Of a DNA stretch of 64,000 nucleotides, positions 53,671 to 63,867 are shown in pieces. Position 1 is the stretch's first letter. The number at the start of each line of letters is the position of its first letter. The notes beneath the pieces were generated by a model that did not search any database, was not told where the DNA came from, and saw only the letters and a program-made list of their open reading frames with translations. A program made the position numbers and the translations under genes. The DNA is from Ctena decussata (lineage: Eukaryota; Mollusca; Bivalvia; Lucinida; Lucinidae), in the NCBI GenBank assembly GCA_963989385.1, contig OZ022501.1, positions 23,088,102-23,152,101 of the forward strand, in the 5' to 3' direction.

Positions 53671-55594
53671 TAGCTTATAGGATGGTAAGGCTCCGTTGTT
53701 CGTCGTCGTCCGTCGGTCCACAATTTCAAATGACTTCTCCTCTGAAACCGCTGGGCTGATTGTAACCAAATTTCATATAGAGCCTCCTGGGACCTTAGGA
53801 ACAAAAAGTTTTTCAAACGGTCCTGGTCACATGACCAACATGGCCGCCATGCCCATATATGGTAAAAACCTGAAAAAATCTTCTTCTCCAGAACCAATAG
53901 GCCGATGGCCTTGAAACTTGATATGTAGCATCGGGTACGCGAGTACTACCAAGATTGTTCAAATTATGACCTTGGGTTGACCTTGACCTTTTTTACGGTA
54001 AGGTCAAATTTGCTTCCTTATGCTTTTATATGGCAAGATGCTACAACATAAGATATCTTGGAAATTGTTGAAGATTTTGGGCTAAAAATTGGTATCTACA
54101 GTCAGCTTAATGACTACATGAAGATTTACGAGTACAAGAGGTCAAGGTCATTCTTTGACCTTTGACCCTGAACTCTCATATTTTGATAAGTTCTAACAAT
54201 CTCCTCAAAAGCCACTGGGCCAATTGAAACCAAATTTCATACAGAGCCATCAGGGGTTGAGGGAACAAAAATTTATTTATACGGTCCAGGTCACATGACC
54301 AACATGACCACCACGCCCATATATGGTAAAAACCTTTAAAAATCTTCTTCTCCAGAACCAGTTGACCAATGGCCTGAGACTTGGTATGTAGCATTGGGTA
54401 CTTGAGTACTATCAAGATTGCTCAAATTATGACCTTATGTTGACCTTGACCTTTTTTACGGCAAGGTCAAATATGGGAAAATGCTAGAACATGAGATTTC
54501 ATGATAATTTTTGAAGATTTTGGCCTAAAATTTGGTTTATACAGTCATCTTAATGAGTACATGAAGATTTGTGAGTACAAGAGGTCAAGGTCATTCTTTG
54601 ACCTTTGACCCAGAACTCTCATATTTCGACAATTTCAAACAATCTCCTCAAAAACCAACGAGCCAATTGTGACCAAATTTTATATAGAGCCTCCAGGGGT
54701 TGAGGGAATGAAAAAATTATCTAACGGTCCTGGTCACATGGCCAACATGGCCACATGCCCATATATGGCAAAAACCTTTACAAATCTTCTTCTCAAGAAC
54801 CAAATGGTTGATGGCCTTGAAACTTGGTATATACCATCGGGTACTTGAGTACTATCAAGATTGTATAAAATTGTGACCTTGTGTTGACCTTGACTTTGTT
54901 TGTACAGCAAGGTCAAATATGAGAAAATGCTAGAACATAAGATCTCATGGAAAGTTTTGAAGATTTCGGCCTAATAATTGGTGTATACAGTTGTCTTAAT
55001 GAGATCATAAAGAATTATGAGTACAAGAGGTCAAGGTCATTTCGTGACCTTTGATCCAGATCGCTCCTATTTTGACATTTTTAACCATTTCCTCAAAAGC
55101 CAAAAGGCCAGTTGTGAACACATTTCATATAGAGCCTCCAGGGGTTGATTGAATAAAAATTTGTTCAAACGGTCCAGGTCACATGACCAACATGGCCGCC
55201 ATTACCACTTATGGTATAATTCTTTAATATTTTTCTTCTCCAGAACCAATACACCTATGGCCTTGAGACTTGGTAAGTAGCATGGAGTACTAGAGTACCA
55301 CCAAGACTGTACAAATGGTGACCTTGGGTTTACCTTGACCTGTTTTGTGGCATGGTCAAATATGGGAAAATGCTAGAATATAAGATTTCGTGGAAAATTT
55401 TGAAGATTTTGGCCTAAAAATGGTATATATGGTTGTCTTAATGCGTACATGAAGATTTATGAGAACAAGCGGTCATGGTCATTCTTTGACTTTTGACCCA
55501 AGACTCATATTTTGACAATTTCAGACATGATAAGAAAAAGCCACCTTGCCAAATGCCCAGGTGAGCGATTCAGGGCCTCATGGCCCTCTTGTTC
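53671..55594 (+). mobile_element. Helitron-like tandem-repeat element with about 450-bp units
   Basis: Starts TTAGCTTATAGGATGG with GTCGTCGTCC, then four units (GGTCACATGACCAACATGG at about 53826, 54289, 54730, 55178) and tail CCAGGTGAGCGATTCAGGGC, as in the 35533 element. Confidence 0.65.
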
Positions 55595-55783
55595 TCCTTC
55601 CGCTGATACAAGAAGGGCAGTTGTCAGTTACTGGCGAAAGTATGTGCACTTAGTATTGGTTAACCGCTTAGGAGGTCTAAGCCTGCCCAGAAATAGTGTG
55701 GTTAGGTTAACTGAGCATCCAGACATGACCATAGCTGTTTACCGTGGATGTTAAGCAGCAAATCAATCAATCAGTCATATTCA
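55595..55783 (+). mobile_element. SINE family 1, 3' part only
   Basis: TCTCCTTCCGCTGATACAAG through GTTTACCGTGGATGTTAAGC to AATCAATCAATC. The tRNA-like head is missing and the piece is joined directly to the tandem-repeat element. Confidence 0.75.
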
Positions 55784-55867
55784 ATTTTGCCTCTCTTCTC
55801 AGTGGGGGTCAACTCTTATTGGAAAGAATTTGCTCCTCTAGGAGCAAATTCTTTCCTTTAAGAGTAG

Positions 55868-56134
55868 GCCGGGCCGGGTAGCGCAATCGGTAGGGCACCT
55901 GACTCGTAAGTCAGAGGTCCTGGGTTTGAATCCCGGTCTGGCCACATACTTTCGTTTCTCCTTCTGCTGATTCAAGAAGGGCAGTTGTCAGTTACTGGCG
56001 AAAGTATGTGCACTTAGTACTGGTTAACCGCTTAGGAGGTCTAAGCCTGCCCAGGAATAGTGTGGTTAGGTTAATTGACCGTCCCGACATGACCTTAGTT
56101 GTTTACCGTGGACGTTAAGCATCAAATCAACCAA
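55868..56134 (+). mobile_element. Full-length tRNA-headed SINE (family 1)
   Basis: 267 bp. GGGTAGCGCAATCGGTAGGG forms a box A region, GGGTTTGAATCCC box B. Tail AATCAACCAA. Flanked by the 13-bp duplication CCTTTAAGAGTAG (55855-55867 and 56135-56147), the signature of LINE-driven insertion. The anticodon stem leaves a 6-nt loop, so this is not a working tRNA. Confidence 0.9.
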
Positions 56135-56409
56135 CCTTTAAGAGTAGACCCAATTTTAGAAGGGCTATATCATCCAGGGAAGCAAACAAAAAGTCACAAA
56201 ATTGTTCCCCTTTGTAAAATGATGGAATACATGATGTACACCTGAAATGTCCTCCACTTAACCTGATGATCCGGTTTTGGTTTCGAGTGGTATTTGTGGT
56301 GGACATGATCATGGTGAGAAATTGCCTATTATACCAAATAACTATCACTGAACTTTAAAATGTGCTTCATTTAAGATGTACAGGTCCGCCTTCATGATTT
56401 TCAACCATT

Positions 56410-56672
56410 TTTTCAAAGGGATACAGGGGATGGTCAGTTGTTGGGATGGTACTGTGTGTAACTTCCAGTGCAGGGGCGTCCTACTGATTTGGATAATAGG
56501 ATTTTTTGGATAGTAGGGCAAGGACCTACTGTGCTTGCAGTAGATGCAGGTGGGGGTTGTTTGGACATTTTTTCTCGTCTATCATTTCTGTCTTCTTTCT
56601 CCTCTCTCGGGGAGACGGCCCAATATAGACTGGAATATTCTCAAAGGGCCGTTAAATCGAAACAAGTCAATC
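56410..56672 (+). mobile_element. SINE-like repeat (family 3), copy 2
   Basis: Aligns with 40920-41172: GGATAATAG, GTGCTTGCAGTAGATGCAGG, CAATATAGACTGGAATATTC, GGCCGTTAAATCGAAACAAG. Confidence 0.5.
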
Positions 56673-56850
56673 AAAGGGAGACAATTTTTAATGACTTCCT
56701 GTTTGCTTCTCTTTGCAACAAAACCCTTCCGGTAAGGGGTCAACTCTAACTCCTCTAGGAGCAAATTCTTTTCTTTAAGGTGACTCACACTGAGAAGGGA
56801 AGCAAAAATGAAAATGGCAGAGTTGCTTCCCCTGAAAGTGTACCCGTTCG
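56673..56850. mobile_element. MITE family C copy
   Basis: TGACTTCCTGTTTGCTTC, CTCCTCTAGGAGCAAATTC, GGGAAGCAAAAATGAAAATGG. Internal deletion in the left core arm. Confidence 0.55.
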
Positions 56851-56894
56851 TCCTAAGTTAATCCTGAGATAATGTCTGTGGATTTAGCATAAAA

Positions 56895-57133
56895 TGAGCA
56901 GCAACACAACAAAACCAACAAAGTGGCATGTGCACCCTGCAAAGCCTCAGATCAGCCTGGACATTCACCCAGTCTGATCAGAGTCTTCGCTGTCCACATG
57001 GAGGTAGCTAAGACCCTTAGCTGCCATTTAAGTGCTTAGTGAAGAGTCTGATCAGACTGGGCAGGTGCCCAAGCTGATCTTAGTCTGCATTGGGCGCACA
57101 ACCACTTTGTTGGTTTTCTTGTGTAGCAGTTCA
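56895..57133. mobile_element. MITE family B copy
   Basis: TGAGCAGCAACACAACAAAA to TTTTCTTGTGTAGCAG; inner CAGATCAGCCTGGACATTC. Confidence 0.7.
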
Positions 57134-57386
57134 AATGGTTGTTGTGGCTCTTCTTTCTAATTAGGGGCATAGTTCATTTCTTAAGGACAATGAAGGAAAA
57201 GTTATTCCTGATTTATTAAAGCCACCCCAGTTTTAACATATGTTATTTTTAGTCACTTGGCAATTGCATGCATGCTCAGACAAAGCTGTAAAATTGGAAA
57301 AACAACGTTTAGTTGATGGCTGTATGGTTTCTTATCTTGCTCTTATTTTTATGTCTTAAAAATATTAATCTTTGTGAACTTGTATA

Positions 57387-57611
57387 TGAGCAGTGACACG
57401 ACAAAACCAAGTGGCATGTGTGTCCAACGAAGACACAGATCAGCTTTGCATCCACCCAGTCAGATCAGAGTCTTCGCTGTCCGCATGGAGCTAGCTTAGA
57501 CCTTGGCTACCCTTTAAATGCACAGCGAAAACTCTGATCAAACTGCCCAGGCTGATCTGAGTCTGCACTTGGAGCACAACCACTCTGTTGGTTTTGTCAT
57601 GTCGCGTCTCA
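57387..57611. mobile_element. MITE family B copy, TA flanked
   Basis: TGAGCAGTGACACGACAAAA to GTCATGTCGCGTCTCA, TA on both sides. Confidence 0.75.
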
Positions 57612-57689
57612 TATACTGTTTGGGGCTGTATTGTGTTTTCCCAAACTTGAGTGCTATAGGGTGAATATTTGATCATAATAATGCGCGTT

Positions 57690-57800
57690 AATCAGAGCCT
57701 TTATTCGAGGTGGGATAATTCAGAGTGAATCTTTTTTATTTTCAGAACATATGTTGTGACCCCTCAGAATTGTCTCAGTGAGTTGGTTCTGTGGGTTGAA
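57690..57800. mobile_element. MITE family A remnant
   Basis: AACATATGTTGTGACCCCTC followed by GAATTGTCTCAGTGAG, then the palindrome breaks off. Confidence 0.5.
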
Positions 57801-57940
57801 AAGTCTTTATAAAGAAATATGGAAAGCTCCTAGATTATATCTCAACCACTGATGTCTGTTTTTTCCATAATAACATTTTGTAGCCCCTTCTTTGAAACAA
57901 ATCCAAAAATGCTTCTGTTCAGAGGTCTTGAGGTAGGTTT

Positions 57941-58130
57941 TAAGCAGTTCTGTTGAGGACCACAGTACAGTTGATTCTGTCTTAAGGTGTCACATTGTTA
58001 AGGGGCACCTGCCTTGTAGCAGTCACCGTTTTAGGCAGTTCTGTTGGGGACCACAGTACAGTCGAATCTGTCTTAAGGTGTCACATTATTTAGGGACACC
58101 TGCCTTGTAGCAGTCACCGTTTTTGGGCCC
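57941..58130. repeat. 93-bp tandem duplication
   Basis: GCAGTTCTGTTG(A/G)GGACCACAG and the following 80 bases are present twice with few differences (57946, 58039). Confidence 0.7.
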
Positions 58131-58432
58131 ATTAAAACAAAATATAGTGCAAACGCATCCATAAAAGGGTCACCTGTTTGAACAGCAAGATTTTATGAGC
58201 CTCCTTGTGTGACCCCTTAAGACAGGTTTGACTACATGCTTTATGTATATTGATCTAATTTGTGATCTTATATTTCTTAATTTATCAGTAAAACCCGTTT
58301 TATAATTTTTATTAGTCATTTACAAATAAAATTTATTTTAAAGAAATATTTGTGTTTTCTATAGCTTTCCATTATCAGTAAATTCTCTCCTGGTATAGCA
58401 ATTATCCCATTTAAGTACTGTAATTTCTCATT

Positions 58433-58658
58433 AGAGCCGCGACACGACAAAACCAACAATGTGGCTGTGCGGCCAGCGCAGACTCAGATCAGCCTGGGCA
58501 TCCGCCCAGTCTGATCAGAGCCTTCGCTGTCCGCATGGGGGTAGCTTAGACCCTTAGCTACCAATGATGAGTCTGATCAAACTCGGCGGATGCCCAGGCT
58601 GATCTGAATCTGCGCTTGGCGCACAACCACATTGTTGGTTTTGTCGTGTCGCGGCTCA
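58433..58658. mobile_element. MITE family B copy
   Basis: GAGCCGCGACACGACAAAAC to GTTTTGTCGTGTCGCGGCTC, nearly perfect palindromic ends. Confidence 0.8.
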
Positions 58659-59048
58659 TTAGTAGGCCATTCCTCCCCGAACCCCTCTCCAAAATATCCC
58701 AAAATCAATACTCATCTTGTACGATGGATCTAGATTTTAACTCTTTCAGGGCAAAGTTACTTTCCAGCGCCAAATTTATTTTACAAGAGTGGGCATTTCT
58801 GGTCAATAAAAACCCTTGAAAATCTCGATTTCATTAAAAACAGCCAAATTTTGTTTTTCTCATGAAATAAATCCTTGTTTGCCGTAATCTGGTTGTAGAC
58901 TTCGAATTATTTCCCTTGGTAATATCGTAAAATGAGCTATTTAACGGGACTATGCTGGTCACATTAAAGCGACAATGGGGCTCTGCCTAGCAGTGGCATC
59001 TGGGAGACAATGGCGCCAAAAGAATAAAGGGTTGATCATACAGCAGAG

Positions 59049-59251
59049 CAGAGCTCTAGATAAGAGGGCGTATTTGGTGATAATTAGGAATAATTTTTGG
59101 TAATTCTGCATAAAAACATATGTTGTGACCCCTCATCTGAACCGTCTCAACGAGACGGTTCAGATGAGGGGTCACAACATATGGTTTCGATGAGAAATAA
59201 GAAAAATTATCCTTAATTATCGTCAAATACGCCCTCTTATCTACAGCTCTG
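59049..59251. mobile_element. MITE family A copy
   Basis: CAGAGCTCTAGATAAGAG to CTCTTATCTACAGCTCTG, flanked by AGCAGAG repeats. Confidence 0.85.
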
Positions 59252-59507
59252 AGCAGAGTAAGGAAACTGATATAGATATTTGGAGTCATTTTAGTGGAAG
59301 AACATTTCTGTTTTTATAAAGCTAAATAAGTAATGCCTGTCAATGGAAATAGTTTAGGTCTAGGTCAGACTGCTTCAAAAGAGCATTTTGAACAGAAAAT
59401 TAATACAGAGCAGTCAAGCAGTCTAGTGTTCTGCACTGTCCAGCTTATTAACAAAAGGTGTCTTGGTAATACAGATAAGGTCAAACACCTCCATCTTCTT
59501 TCGACCA

Positions 59508-59640
59508 TTTTCTCAAAGGGGGACAACTTTGGTGATATGTTTGATTCCCTGAGCAACAAAACCTTCAAAAAGGGGTCTACTCTAACAGAAAAGACTTTGT
59601 GGGAGCAATTTTTTTCCCTTTAGGGATGGGAACAAAAATT
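59508..59640. mobile_element. MITE family C remnant
   Basis: CATTTTCTCAAAGGGGGACA, CCCTGAGCAACAAAACCTTC and GGGGTCTACTCTAACAG match the family's left arm; the palindromic core is degraded. Confidence 0.4.
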
Positions 59641-59814
59641 GAAAAAGTGGCAAGTAATGACTGGTGACTCGGGCCTGGGTCCTCGTCGTGATGCTTATGT
59701 GCACTCATAAAGGCTTTGCAACGTTTCTGACTAGTTTCGTCAGATTATCCTGACTCCTCAGAGGTTTTCGTGTTTGAAAGAGCCTGTTGCTTGCTTGTTT
59801 ATATTGTCCCGCGC

Positions 59815-60120
59815 GCCACTCACGTGAACGGCCCCGTAACGGTGCCCTCTGTCACGTGAATGGCCTTCGGGCCACTCTAAACGGCTCCAATGTGCACGTG
59901 AGCGGTGCTCATCTGGTCACATGAGCTGCCCCATTTTTGTATGGGCGGCCATGAGCCTACATGAGCAGAAAGGCAATGCTCCTTGAGCGGCGCTGGACCT
60001 GCCACGTGAGAGGTGCCGCCGATCACGTGAGTGGTGCCAAGCAGGCACCGTCCATGTGAGCGGCGCCGTTTGTCATGTGAGCGGCACCCAGCTTGGCACC
60101 GTCCACGTAATGCCGGTCGC
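59815..60120. repeat. GC-rich minisatellite with E-boxes
   Basis: Degenerate units around CACGTGAGCGGTGCC. Five perfect CACGTG sites (59821, 59853, 59895, 60003, 60024) plus CACATG, CATGTG and CACGTA variants. Far more GC-rich than its surroundings. Confidence 0.7.
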
Positions 60121-60362
60121 CCAGACAACAAAGATTTACTGCTTCATAGACAAGGTGTATGTCTTTAGTATTAACTGTGTCCTTTTTTATTCTTTTCAGG
60201 GAAACAATAAACTAAAGAATGCTAGGTGACAGTTTACTCTTTAATATTGACATGTAATTATAAATAAACAATATTTAACAGGCAAGGTGTTTTCTTTTTC
60301 TCTTTGTCCACCAGATGATATAATTTCCCGCATGCATATATTAATAGTTTATGTGTATTTAC

Positions 60363-60959
60363 TATACTGGTACACTCCAATTCTGTGGCCGGTGTAAGGA
60401 TACTCGTCACTGCAGGCTTTTTCACATTAGAAGGAAGATCTAAATTGTCCTGCTGGCTTATGTGTGCAGCATTGGCTACCTCCAATTCCTCTAGGAAGGC
60501 GTCAAGCTCCACAAATAGCATTTGCTGGTCCTTGTGTAGCTGTGTAAATTGTTAGTCAGCTCCAGCTGAGTCCATGTCATGTTGCTGTACACTTGCATCT
60601 GACTGCATCACAGGTTGCTGGGAGTGTAGCACTGGCATATTACAGGTTGGACAGGGCTCTAGATAAGAGGGAGTATTTGGTGATAATTAAGGATAATTTT
60701 TGTTATTCCTGCATAAAAACATATGTTGTGACCCCTCATCTGAACCGTCTCGATGAGACGGCTCAGATGAGGGGTCACAACATATGGTTTGAATGAGAAA
60801 TAAGAAAAATTATCCTTAATTATCATCAAATACTCCCTCTTATCTACAGCCCTGTTGGAGGCTGTTCCGACATATTGACGGTTGTTTCAGTACAGCTTAC
60901 TTGGAGTGGCTGTGGATTCATTTGCTGATCCAGTAGCGTAGAGGTTGCCTCAGTCACTC
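60363..60959 (-). pseudogene. Degraded coding fragment split by a MITE
   Basis: On the minus strand, between an acceptor-like AATATAG (60960) and a donor-like GTAAAT (60357-60362), one frame runs about 129 codons once the MITE at 60652-60854 and one TTGGA copy are removed. It is Gln-rich upstream (LLDQQMNPQPLQV), has one in-frame TAA, then continues with DQQMLFVELDAFLEELEVAN, which looks like a helix. I do not recognise the family. The stop and the insertion suggest a dead exon or a transposon-derived ORF. Alternatively the TAA lies in a short intron, since CTAACAATTTACACAG resembles a branch point plus acceptor. Confidence 0.4.
60652..60854. mobile_element. MITE family A copy inside the coding fragment
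   Basis: CAGGGCTCTAGATAAGAG to CTTATCTACAGCCCTG with 5-bp duplication TTGGA (60647-60651, 60855-60859). Confidence 0.85.
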
Positions 60960-61062
60960 CTATATTTCAGATATTGAAAAAAAGCTTGCCCTGAATGTGT
61001 ATCCATTAACCATAAAGAAAGGTAACTCTATTACTGAAATGGTTCCAGTGTTTTACATTGAA

Positions 61063-61263
61063 ACTGTGACATGAAAAAGTGGCATGTCTGCCCAGCGAAG
61101 ACTCGGATCAGTCTGAGCATCCACCCCATCTGATCAGTCTTTGTTTTGCGCTTAAAGGGTAGCTAAAGGTCCGAGATAGCTCAATACTTACGGGCAGATG
61201 CCCAGGCTGATCTGAGTATTTGCTGAGCGTACATGCCACTTTGTTGGTTTTGTTGTGTCACAA
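61063..61263. mobile_element. MITE family B copy, diverged
   Basis: ACTGTGACATGAAAAAGTGG to GGTTTTGTTGTGTCAC; inner AGGCTGATCTGAGTATTTGC. Confidence 0.6.
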
Positions 61264-61531
61264 GACTAAAATGAAAAAACTTTTTATTTTTTAGAAACTT
61301 TTTGCAACTATATAATTCTGCAAAGTTTATGTATTAACTGAAGAACTTACTGCAGTCAGTATAATACAGATCAGTCTACACAGAAAGGAAAGTTGCATAA
61401 CAGTAATTTCCATGCTAAAGTCTCTAGAGTAGATGACACACAACCCCTTTTTCTGTATCCAGCCTGTTAATACCATCCTCTGTCCTTTTTACATTCTGAG
61501 TGTACCCAAACAATGTCTATTACAGCATAAC
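61264..61531. other. Intergenic segment, nothing recognised
   Basis: AT-rich sequence between two MITE-B copies with no coding or repeat signal that I can identify. Confidence 0.4.
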
Positions 61532-61766
61532 TGAGCCGTGACAAGAGAAAAACAACAAAATGGTTATGCGCTCAGCGCATTCAGATCAGCCTGGGCATCC
61601 GCTCAGTCTGATTAGAGTTTTCGCTGGCTGCATCGAGGTAGTTTAGACCCTTAGCTACCCTTTAAGTGCATAGGGAAGAGTCTGATCAGACTGTGCGGAT
61701 GACCAGGCTGTCTGAGTCTGCACTTTGCGCAATTCCACTTTGTTGGTTTTCTTGTGTTGCGGCTCA
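61532..61766. mobile_element. MITE family B copy
   Basis: TGAGCCGTGACAAGAGAAAA to TTCTTGTGTTGCGGCTCA; inner CAGATCAGCCTGGGCATCC. Confidence 0.75.
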
Positions 61767-61860
61767 TATGGTTACACCATCATGTTCTGCCATTTTTACC
61801 AAGGGTGACTTTTGAGACTGCCTTCCATGACAACATATGGCTTCAAAACAGGACTCTACA

Positions 61861-62023
61861 CAGTGCTCTAGATAAGAGTGAGTATTTTATGATATTTATT
61901 TTTTTTTTTTCTTTTTTCTCACTGAGACGGTTCAGATGAGGGGTCACAACATATACTTTTAAGCAGAATTAGTGAAAATTATCCTTAATTATCACCACAT
62001 ACTCCCTCTTATCTAGAGCTTTG
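61861..62023. mobile_element. MITE family A copy, left core deleted
   Basis: CAGTGCTCTAGATAAGAG to CTTATCTAGAGCTTTG. Half of the central palindrome is replaced by a poly-T run. Confidence 0.7.
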
Positions 62024-62029
62024 TACACT

Positions 62030-62135
62030 ACTGGGAGAATTAGCTCCTAGGGGAGCCTACTCTGAGTGAACCCCATTGGAGAAGGAAGGCAAACATGAAA
62101 ATGGCAGAGTTGTTTCCCATGAAAGTGTACCCAAT
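62030..62135. mobile_element. MITE family C remnant
   Basis: GAGAATTAGCTCCTAGGGGAG and GGCAAACATGAAAATGGCAG. Confidence 0.45.
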
Positions 62136-62289
62136 GACCTTAAGCTGTTGCACATGAATTCTTCCACTTTGGTTCACAGGTATTTAAAGTTGTGCCACCT
62201 TTTTCTGAGTTATCTGGATTCTTTACAATTTCTTGCTCTGGAATAAGTAAGAGAAAAAATATGAAAAGCTGAAGAATGGATGCACTGCT

Positions 62290-62775
62290 CAGAGCTCTTT
62301 ATAAGAGGGAGTGTTTAGTGATAAATAGAGGATCTTACACGAGTGCTCATGAATCATTGAATTTATTAAACGTGTTGGGGGAAAAAGATAAGATGCGAGA
62401 CTACGCCGAGCATCTTATCGGTTTTCCCCAACGAGTTTAATAAATTCTATAATACAGGAGCACGAATGCAAGATTCTATTTATCATATGACACTAAAATT
62501 TTATTAGCAAATTTTGCACGAAAATGTTACCATTTTGCCATTAAAAAACGTGACGTTTTTATGGACGTCAACATATAATGTAACAATGTAATTTGCATAT
62601 TTAATCCACGAGTGGATTATCGTTTTTAATGCATGGCTTTATTACACTCTCATATGCGACGTCATACGATAGGTATTGTTAATTCTACATAAAAATGATG
62701 TTGTGACCCCTCATCTGAACTGTCCTGAAGAGCAGGGAAGCAAAAATGAATATGGCAGAGTTGCTTCCCATGAAA
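62290..62775. mobile_element. MITE family A copy interrupted by repeat J
   Basis: CAGAGCTCTTTATAAGAGGG and GTTGTGACCCCTCATCTGAAC belong to one family A copy. Repeat J (62328-62668) lies between them. The right half is lost where a MITE-C piece (CAGGGAAGCAAAAATG) begins. Confidence 0.65.
62328..62668. repeat. Repeat J, copy 2
   Basis: AGGATCTTACACGAGTGCTC to GACGTCATACGATA, closely similar to 17857-18202 but with a fuller central inverted repeat (AAGATAAGATGCGAGACTAC and complement). Confidence 0.7.
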
Positions 62776-62835
62776 GAATACCCGTTCACCTTAAAACTTG
62801 CAACACCTTGAAAAGTTGCCATGGTAGCAGCGGCT

Positions 62836-63014
62836 CCGAGCTCCAGATAAGAGAGGGTATTGAGGATAATTCAAAGAATTTTCTGAACGAAATAATGTTG
62901 TGACCCCTCATTAATACCTTCTCAGCGAGAAAGTCTAATGAGGAGTCTCAACGTATGTTTTTATGGAGAAATATGGAAAGTTATCCCTGTTACCCCTTCT
63001 TATCTGGAGCACTG
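62836..63014. mobile_element. MITE family A copy
   Basis: CCGAGCTCCAGATAAGAG to CTTATCTGGAGCACTG; core GTTGTGACCCCTCATTAATAC. Confidence 0.75.
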
Positions 63015-63317
63015 ACGCTTCTTTTTGGAAAGTAAGACAGTTTTTTTAATCACACCCAAAATCCAAAAAATCTAGATCCATCTTATAAGATGGATCTAGA
63101 AATTTTGATTGTTATGGAAGGGGAATAACCCATCTTATAGCTCAGTTTCATCAGACTATTTTAGACAGTTGAGGTCACTCTAGAGAGAAGAAATCATAAG
63201 GGCTAATTTATAACGAATTTCAGATATCTCCAAATTCTCAACCCCCATGTTCACCAACTATCTTGAGTCTGAGAAATGATTAAAGGGTTGCTACTCCTCC
63301 TCCACTTGACTTTTCCA

Positions 63318-63348
<31 letters not shown>

Positions 63349-63636
63349 CATACCTTGCTAGGGAACCAAAAGTTAATCATTGCCTTTTTCTGCAAGTAAA
63401 GTACTTCCTGGGTGCAAATTTTTTCAAGAGTAGCCCCCAATGATCAAGGAGATAAGTTATGTGCATGGATTATAGTTTCCAAATGTATTTCCTTTCTCTT
63501 TGTGAGTAAGTATTCAGAGTAAGTATAAAGTCTCAGACTGTTGTAGCCATTAATTTTCATGTCCTTGTCTTTTTAGGTCCTTTCTGAATTTCCCTAACCA
63601 GTCACATAATCCCCTGACTTGGGAAATTATTATCCA
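63015..63636. other. Intergenic segment with one hairpin
   Basis: Contains AAATCTAGATCCATCTTATA followed by its complement (63066-63100), a poly-T run near 63319, and otherwise no recognised feature. Confidence 0.4.
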
Positions 63637-63867
63637 GGGCCCATTTGTTCAAAACTAACGACATTGTTAGTTAATGTTTTGTTATAATTTCAAACGTTAA
63701 AATCTCAAATATGCCAATTTTTTGTTGAAAAAATGTGACTGCAAAAGCTTCTCACAAATTTTTCAACAAAAAATATCAGTGTATTTGTTAATTAAGTTGT
63801 AAAACACTTAACGAGCTGACCTCTTAAGGAGCTCATTATGCTAACGATGCTTTGAACAAATGGGCTC
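63637..63867. mobile_element. MITE family D, unbroken copy
   Basis: GGGCCCATTTGTTCAAAAC to GCTTTGAACAAATGGGCTC, 231 bp, palindromic throughout. Confidence 0.75.

Larger units (their letters stand above)
53635..56240. mobile_element. MITE family C copy split twice by SINE-linked insertions
   Basis: Pieces at about 53635-53670, 55784-55867 (core GAATTTGCTCCTCTAGGAGC) and 56135-56240 (GGGAAGCAAACAAAAAGTC). The first break holds a tandem-repeat element plus a SINE tail, the second a complete SINE. Confidence 0.65.

Noticed and set aside
55868..55942. Possible tRNA gene
   Set aside because: Box A and B are present, but the anticodon stem leaves a 6-nt loop and the sequence continues into a body shared by other copies with target duplications: it is a SINE head.
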